Source: Heterodera schachtii (lineage: Eukaryota > Nematoda > Chromadorea > Rhabditida > Heteroderidae). From it: DNA of 64,000 nucleotides. The notes under the pieces are model-generated. The model saw nothing but the letters and a program-made list of their open reading frames with translations. It searched no databases and had not been told where the DNA came from. A program made the translations under genes and the position numbers. Of the stretch, positions 59,015 to 64,000 are shown piece by piece (the stretch's first letter is position 1; every line of letters starts with the position of its first letter). The stretch covers positions 51,569-115,568 of the forward strand of contig SIJG01000046.1 in the NCBI GenBank assembly GCA_023374025.1, in the 5' to 3' direction.

Positions 59015-60603
59015 ATGTTTAACCTTGCTTCTGCTATTTATTTTTTCATTATTTGCCTCCTTTTTTCATTTTCAAATGCCAATTCATTGGTGAGTTTCAC
59101 TTTAATTGTTTATTTAAATACATTTTATTTAGATTGAAGATGATATGCTAATTGCTTTTATGAAAGGCCAACAAGAACAACAATTAGTGAATATACAACC
59201 CAAAAATATGAGGCACACCTTGGCATTGTGTATTTTTTGAGAAAGAATTGGCAATGCGAAAAAATTCCTGAAAACTTTGGTGAATTTGAACGCAAAGAAT
59301 GCCCAAAATATCGCAAATATTTGGACCTTTTGTATGAATATTTGCTCAGAGAGTACGTCGGAATTCCATCAGTGAAGCCGAAATTCGTGCTTAAAAAACG
59401 TCCAATTGAAATTGAATGGCCAATATTTTATGTTATTAATTCACTGACCCATATTTCGTGTTTTTGTTTTAAAACGGGAGACTTTAATCGTTATCATCAA
59501 TTAAAAAGATTGTTCAGTTTTTATTTTGAACCAAAATTATTGAATGAGAAGAAATTGAAATATGAAACTAAATCAGAAAATGAACCAAAGATGCCAAATA
59601 ATGAAATGATTCTGCAATTGGCAATTGACACAGCCAATGAATGCCCAAATGAAAGTGTTGAGGAAATAATAAAACAAAATTTTGATCGAAATTTATACGA
59701 AATGTTTAAAAAGGCGGATGAAAGGACACCAAAAGAAGAAGGCACTTTATATCATCGTACTAATGATAAGCATTTCATATTTGTCAGGTCAAAATTTGAT
59801 GTTTCACACACATGGGTGAGCATTTAATTTAATTTAAAAATTATATTTTAATTATGTCAAATTTAGTATGATGACGCTTTATTAACTGTATTTTTGAAAA
59901 AGCGGGCAAAGAATTTTGGGAAAATGCGAGTGCAAGGAGAGTGTGTGCGATTAGCATGGCTTGGCCCTAATAATGTTTCATCAGAGAGAACGGAAGAGGA
60001 TGAAGCGCAAGAAATTGAGGTTCATCTTGGCGTTGTGTATTTGATGAAAAAGCATTGGCAATGTGACAAAATGAGGAAACAAAAATTCAATGAAAGATGC
60101 AAAAAATACCAAAAATATTTGGGCATTTTGTATGAATATTTATTCCGGATTTATGCTGAAGGTATTAATGATTTTCTTAATGTTTTAATATCATTTTTTA
60201 AGCTAAAAACCGGGAGTTGTCCAAACAATTACCCAATGTGAAGCCAATATTTGTAGATTATTTTGGAGGATTTATATCTTTATCAGTTGTTGTCCGAGAT
60301 CTAAATTACATTTCAAAACGTTTTTGGAAAAAAGGTGATGAAAAATTGTGGAATTTTGTGGATTATTGGGGGATTAATTTACTAAATGAGGTGGAAATGA
60401 ATCATGAAGAAAATAAAGAGGAGAAAATTGAAATGCTTCGCTCAGAATTTGATGAAGAAATGGAAAAAATATGCGAAAACGCCAAAAGAAATGCAGCGGA
60501 AGAAGCAAAAGTGGTCGAAGATGAAGGAAATTCTGTTGCATTTGCCAAACAACAACAATATAAGACGAAAAAAAATTCTATGATGGAAAATTTGAAGTAT
60601 TGA
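59015..60603 (+). CDS. Secreted protein with duplicated domain, plus copy (one frameshift)
   Basis: Exons 59015-59089 (signal peptide MFNLASAIYFFIICLLFSFS..), 59133-59815, 59867-60161 and 60203-60603, with phases that match the minus copy. The predicted product is about 480 residues. Domain repeat 1 (exon 2) has VYFLRKNWQCEK..CPKYRKYLDLLYEYLLREY and domain repeat 2 (exon 3) has VVYLMKKHWQCDK..CKKYQKYLGILYEYLFRIY. Both carry a Trp-Gln-Cys and a Cys-x-K-Y. The tail is acidic (EENKEEKIEMLRSEFDEEME) and predicted helical. A single missing base near 59174, relative to the minus copy, shifts exon 2; everything after it is open. This could be a real lesion or a sequencing error. The signal peptide implies secretion. 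No known family was recognised. Confidence 0.7.
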
Positions 60604-61500
60604 ATTCGTCGCCTTTTTCATGAAAAATTCTGTGTTTTTCTCTGCAAAATCTTAGCTATTCGTAGGTTATTCTTATTGTATTAATTTACTTTTAGAATTT
60701 TAGTTGATAAATTTTGCTGTAATTTAAATATTTTTCAATGAATTATTGTCCAAAAATAAATGCAATTTTTTTTCTTAACTTCTTCAATTTGTTAATTATA
60801 AAATATTACAAGAAAATAATCCACAAAAATTGGTATTTTTACCCAAATTATTCAGTGAAAAATTAAAATTCGATTCCAAAATTTGTAATAGCATTTTCAT
60901 TAAATGAAATCACTGATAGTGGAATATTTGTCTGAATTTTTCGGTTCAAAGCATAATTATTTTTTGCCAATTTTTTGATAAAATGTATATTTCGAAGAAA
61001 AATTTTAATCATTCCACTAAAATTAGAGTTTTTTAAATTTTAATTTCCCCTTATGTGTGGGTCCCGGTTCCCAGGTTTATTATAAACTCGGACCATGGTT
61101 GATTTCGGTCGATTATTCCGGTAAAAAGTCGAAAAACGCGGAAGGCCAAAAAAGCCAAATCCAAAAATTAAAATTTCCTTCAGTGAAAGTGGCGTCCCGA
61201 CGCTTATAAAGCCAAAAAGGGCAATTCGGCAAGTCTTAATGTGTCGGGGTGACGAGTGCTAATTGGCGGAATTCGAACGTGAATGTCCGAGTTCTGCCGG
61301 GCGTCGCCTGGACACCGAAACCCGGTCTAAGCCCCCAAAGCCACATTCGTCACGACTGAGCGTCTTCCCCTAATTCAGGCTCTTCCGGAAAATCAGCCAC
61401 TTTGTAAAGCCACAAAAAAAAAACAATTAATACCCGCATTGGTTAAAATTCCTGTTTTGTCAACTATTTAGTCCTTTATGATTTTCGGCATAACGGAAAA
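60604..61500. other. Duplicated 3' flank then intergenic
   Basis: The first 150 bp mirror the 3' flank of the minus copy (about 47715-47865). From 61070 to 61440 the sequence is more GC-rich and may hold gene remnants, but I see no supported frame. Confidence 0.4.
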
Positions 61501-61510
61501 GTTCGGCCAA

Positions 61511-62030
61511 TTAACTTTCCATTTTTGTCATAAAAGTGGGATTAATTGGGTTTTGGTCAATTAAGGGGGAAGAAGGTCCAAAAATTGGATGTAGGCGACT
61601 TTTCTCGTGTGTACATATGGCGGGATTGCCCATACCATTCGAATATGATTGTAACAAAGGCAGAGCTCCTTTATGCGCTGAAGGCACTCGGTAATTGTCT
61701 ACATTGTTTCTGTTGAGAGCAGCGCATCCCGGCCAAGTACAATTAAGACTGCTTTCACTCTTGACGACAATTACGCTTGTAAATTGTCGAACAATTTCCG
61801 CGAGTCCGTCCTCCGTGGATGAGATTAGTGCGGTTTTTGTCATTTCAAAATAGAGTTGCTGTGCCGTAAGGTCGTCAATAATTTCTCTGGGCTTCTCCAA
61901 AAGAGGGAGGCGATGCACAATTTTGGCCGAATTGTCTGAAGAAAGGGTCCATGAAGGTTCATTAAACAATTTCGTCCATTCCCCCAACTCTTCCCCTTGG
62001 AATGGCATTTTTGTGGCACCAATCCCAAAG
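61511..62030 (-). CDS. Unknown protein, 5' side interrupted by a transposon
   Basis: A 165-codon frame from ATG 62008 to the stop at 61511, which stays open upstream (reading FGIGATK) to the border of the element at 62031. It contains EWTKLFNEPSWTLSSDNSAK, KPREIIDDLTAQQLYFEMTK and SLNCTWPGCAALNRNN, and has normal codon and amino-acid use. I recognise no domain. Beyond the transposon, after removing one copy of the 8-bp target duplication, the same strand continues open for a few codons (KKRNFG), then reaches lysine-rich sequence like the helix-turn-helix relics. So the element probably landed inside an exon. The true start may be the Met at 62008 or lie upstream. Confidence 0.45.
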
Positions 62031-62570
62031 GGTGCTAGGTCGAACCGAAAATAGTCTCAGTGTGGGCGAACCGAAAATGGTCTCAGTAGGGGCGAACCGA
62101 AAAATTATCTCAGTGTCAATAAAACTTTTAAATGTAATTATTTTAAAACAATTTTTTAATTTGAATATTAATTTTCAATTTTAAAATTTTAAAAAACAAT
62201 AATCTAATTTCGAGGTTCAACTTTTTTTCAATGTTTTTTGTAAAAATATTCTACTCAAAATAAATGCTAGATTTTGTTCCATGAATAAAGCACAATAAGT
62301 AAGCTTACTTGCCACTTCATTTGTGGCTTCAAGATTTGAAATTAAAATTTTCGTTTCGATGTAACTTTTTTTGGTCGGAGGTGGAAAGTTTTTATTTTAG
62401 TTTATTTTTTAAAAATTGTCTTTATTAAAATTATTTTTTTCGAGACCGAATTGAATTGTATAATTAAATTTAAATATTTTTATTGACACTGAGACCATTT
62501 TCGGTTCGCCCCTACTGAGACCATTTTCGGTTCGCCCACACTGAGACTATTTTCGGTTCGTCTCACCACG
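62031..62570. mobile_element. Foldback/MULE-like element, 540 bp, TSD TCCCAAAG
   Basis: Begins GGTGCTAGGTCGAACC and ends GGTTCGTCTCACCACG. TCCCAAAG flanks both sides (62023-62030 and 62571-62578). The arms have three 26-bp units CTCAGTGTGGGCG plus AACCGAAAATGGT. The ends and the constant half-unit are the same as in the element at 50292-50940, but the other half of the unit differs. The interior is AT-rich and non-coding. Confidence 0.85.
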
Positions 62571-62764
62571 TCCCAAAGTTCCTTTTTTTCATTTTCTTCT
62601 TATTCACACACAATTTTTCATTACGGCATAATTTTTGCCCCATTCTTTTTTCGAATATTTTCTTCCTTTTTGCTTATACTTTCTTTTCAGTGATTTAAAT
62701 TTTTGCAAAATTTCAATTTTTTGTTCATCCGTTTTTGATTCCCGCGGATTTTAATGTAAATTTC

Positions 62765-63680
62765 AGAAAGCAAACACTAAAATTTGTATATTTCTTGGCA
62801 CAGAAAAGCAATCAAACATATCTATTATGAGCAGGGACAGGCGAAACTTCGAGCTTCGAGCTTCGAAAACTTCGCCTTTTTTTGGCTTCGAACTTCGAGC
62901 TTCGGGTAATTTACCCGAAGTTTCGTGAAAAATAAACCCCCTAAAGACTGACTTTTCAAAGACACATAATGATTGGGTTTTGATAAATTTAATTTACATA
63001 TTTTTATTAACTTTTTACTTACAAATTTGTTACATATGTGGTCCAGTGGGTTGTGTTCTTGTTTTCGTTCCCTATTTTTGAGTTAGATCTGTTCCCACCA
63101 AGTAGTTATTTTCTTTTAATTTTTTAAAAAATTAACATTTTGAAAAATATGGTTTAAGTATGTATTTTTAATAAATAGGTCCAAAATTAGCATTTTTCAC
63201 CTCTAACGCCTAAAACGCTCAATTTTTCTTAAAAATAGGCTCAAAATCCCAAATTGCTTTTGGCTCCCATTTTAAGCATTAGTCACATTGCTAAATTGAG
63301 CCTGGGAATGTTGTTTTTATATTTTGGGTTTGTTTTATCGCGGTAAACCCGTTCACCGGCCTCAACAATCGTACGATTATCGGCTAATTGATTTATAAAT
63401 GGAAAGGACAAAATTTGCGATTTTCAATTCCATGATAATTAATAACGCAGAAAAAAAAATGCCTAAAAATCTGCCCCCTTATTAATTATTAATAAATTTT
63501 AATTTACAGAAGTTTTACCAGTCCTAAAAAGAGTACAAAAACAGTCTTTAACAACGATTTTTGAGCCGTCAAAAATTCAAAATTTTCCATTTTTTGTCAT
63601 TTTTGTCATATTATTGTACACAATTAAAATGATGGCATTTATTTCCTCCTTTTGACGCCTGTAGCACAAAATTTAACATA
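62765..63680 (+). pseudogene. Degraded partial copy of the receptor gene 3' end
   Basis: Three blocks match the receptor gene in order. 62765-62820 matches the intron at 41430-41485 (GGCACAGA..AGCAATCA). 63280-63350 matches 41625-41690 (TTGCTAAATTGAGCCTGGGAATG). 63510-63665 matches the last-exon acceptor (CAGAAGTTT) and 3' UTR (TTGTACACAATTAAAATGAT, ATTTATTTCCTCCTTTT). The coding exons between them are missing, and an element fragment rich in CTTCGAGC (62833-62935) interrupts it. Confidence 0.7.
62833..62935. mobile_element. hAT-like element end (CTTCGAGC repeats)
   Basis: Starts CAGGGACAGGCGAAACTTCG and continues with CTTCGAGCTTCGAGCTTCGAAA and its reverse. The other end was not recognised, so it may be a truncated copy. 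Confidence 0.5.
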
Positions 63681-63803
63681 GAGAAATTTTGTGAACTTTA
63701 CTTAATTAAGTAAAAAAAAAAAATTCCCAAAAACATGAAAACTTATAGAAATAAAGGTACAACTCACATTATTTTATTATATAAACTTTTTAATTATCAT
63801 TAC

Positions 63804-64000
63804 TAGGGCCTGTAATTATATGGAAATCCATATTTTTTTCCTGGACTCTGGGAGGCCTGAAACGCATGAAAAACATGTTTTTAGCTTGGTTTGAAGCTTC
63901 TAGGATGTATTTCTATATCCATTTTTTCCATATTTTTCCATATTTCGCGATTTATGTCCATATTTCCATATTTTTCCATATTTTGGCATTTTTATCCATA
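63804..64000. mobile_element. Left part of a hAT-like element cut by the window end
   Basis: Begins TAGGGCCTGTAATTATATGG, resembling the TAGGG ends of the elements at 1826 and 43530. It continues with repeated TCCATATTTTTCCATATTTC. The right end lies outside the window. Confidence 0.5.

Overview
The window is nuclear DNA of a eukaryote, most likely a plant-parasitic (cyst-type, tylenchid) nematode. The evidence is AT-rich introns of 45-4000 bp with GT-AG borders, genes in many small exons, a nuclear hormone receptor with nematode-style introns, an F-box-type gene of a family I associate with cyst nematodes, and secreted single-copy-like proteins with no relatives I can name. The genus is inference; no bacterial, organellar or viral gene was recognised.

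Layout. 1-14.3 kb is a graveyard of short non-autonomous DNA transposons, several with readable target-site duplications (TSDs), plus a small Thr-rich secretory ORF (3.8-4.3 kb), an F-box-family gene whose 3' part is missing (8.55-9.32 kb) and degenerate helix-turn-helix repeat genes. 14.4-17.1 kb holds a small membrane-protein fragment and a minus-strand secreted-protein gene with a 62-bp tandem array at its 5' side. 18-23 kb is again repeats. 23.4-28.6 kb is gene-poor with GC-rich islands and GA-rich tracts, and probably contains the 5' region of the main gene.

28.65-42.76 kb is the best-supported gene: a nuclear receptor of the NR6A/GCNF/DHR4 class. I could chain 21 exons with consistent phase into one 840-residue frame. 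It has a 19-nt microexon carrying the P-box, a roughly 26-residue insertion in the D-box loop, a GC-AG intron and a 1.7-kb minisatellite in one intron.

43-64 kb is a rearranged accessory region. A secreted protein gene with an internally duplicated domain is present as an inverted pair (47.9-49.5 kb minus; 59.0-60.6 kb plus), each copy with different lesions. Between the copies lie two minus-strand mTERF3-like remnants, a second small secreted-protein gene sharing 5' repeat modules with the 17-kb gene, and several transposons. A broken copy of the receptor's 3' end lies at 62.8-63.7 kb.

The most striking system is mobile DNA of two kinds. One set has 8-bp TSDs and TAGGG/TAGAG/CAGGG-type termini (hAT-like). 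The other has terminal inverted repeats built from tandem 13-27 bp units and 8-12 bp TSDs, which resembles Drosophila Foldback elements and Mutator-like transposons. Each family has its own repeat unit, and no transposase was found in the window.
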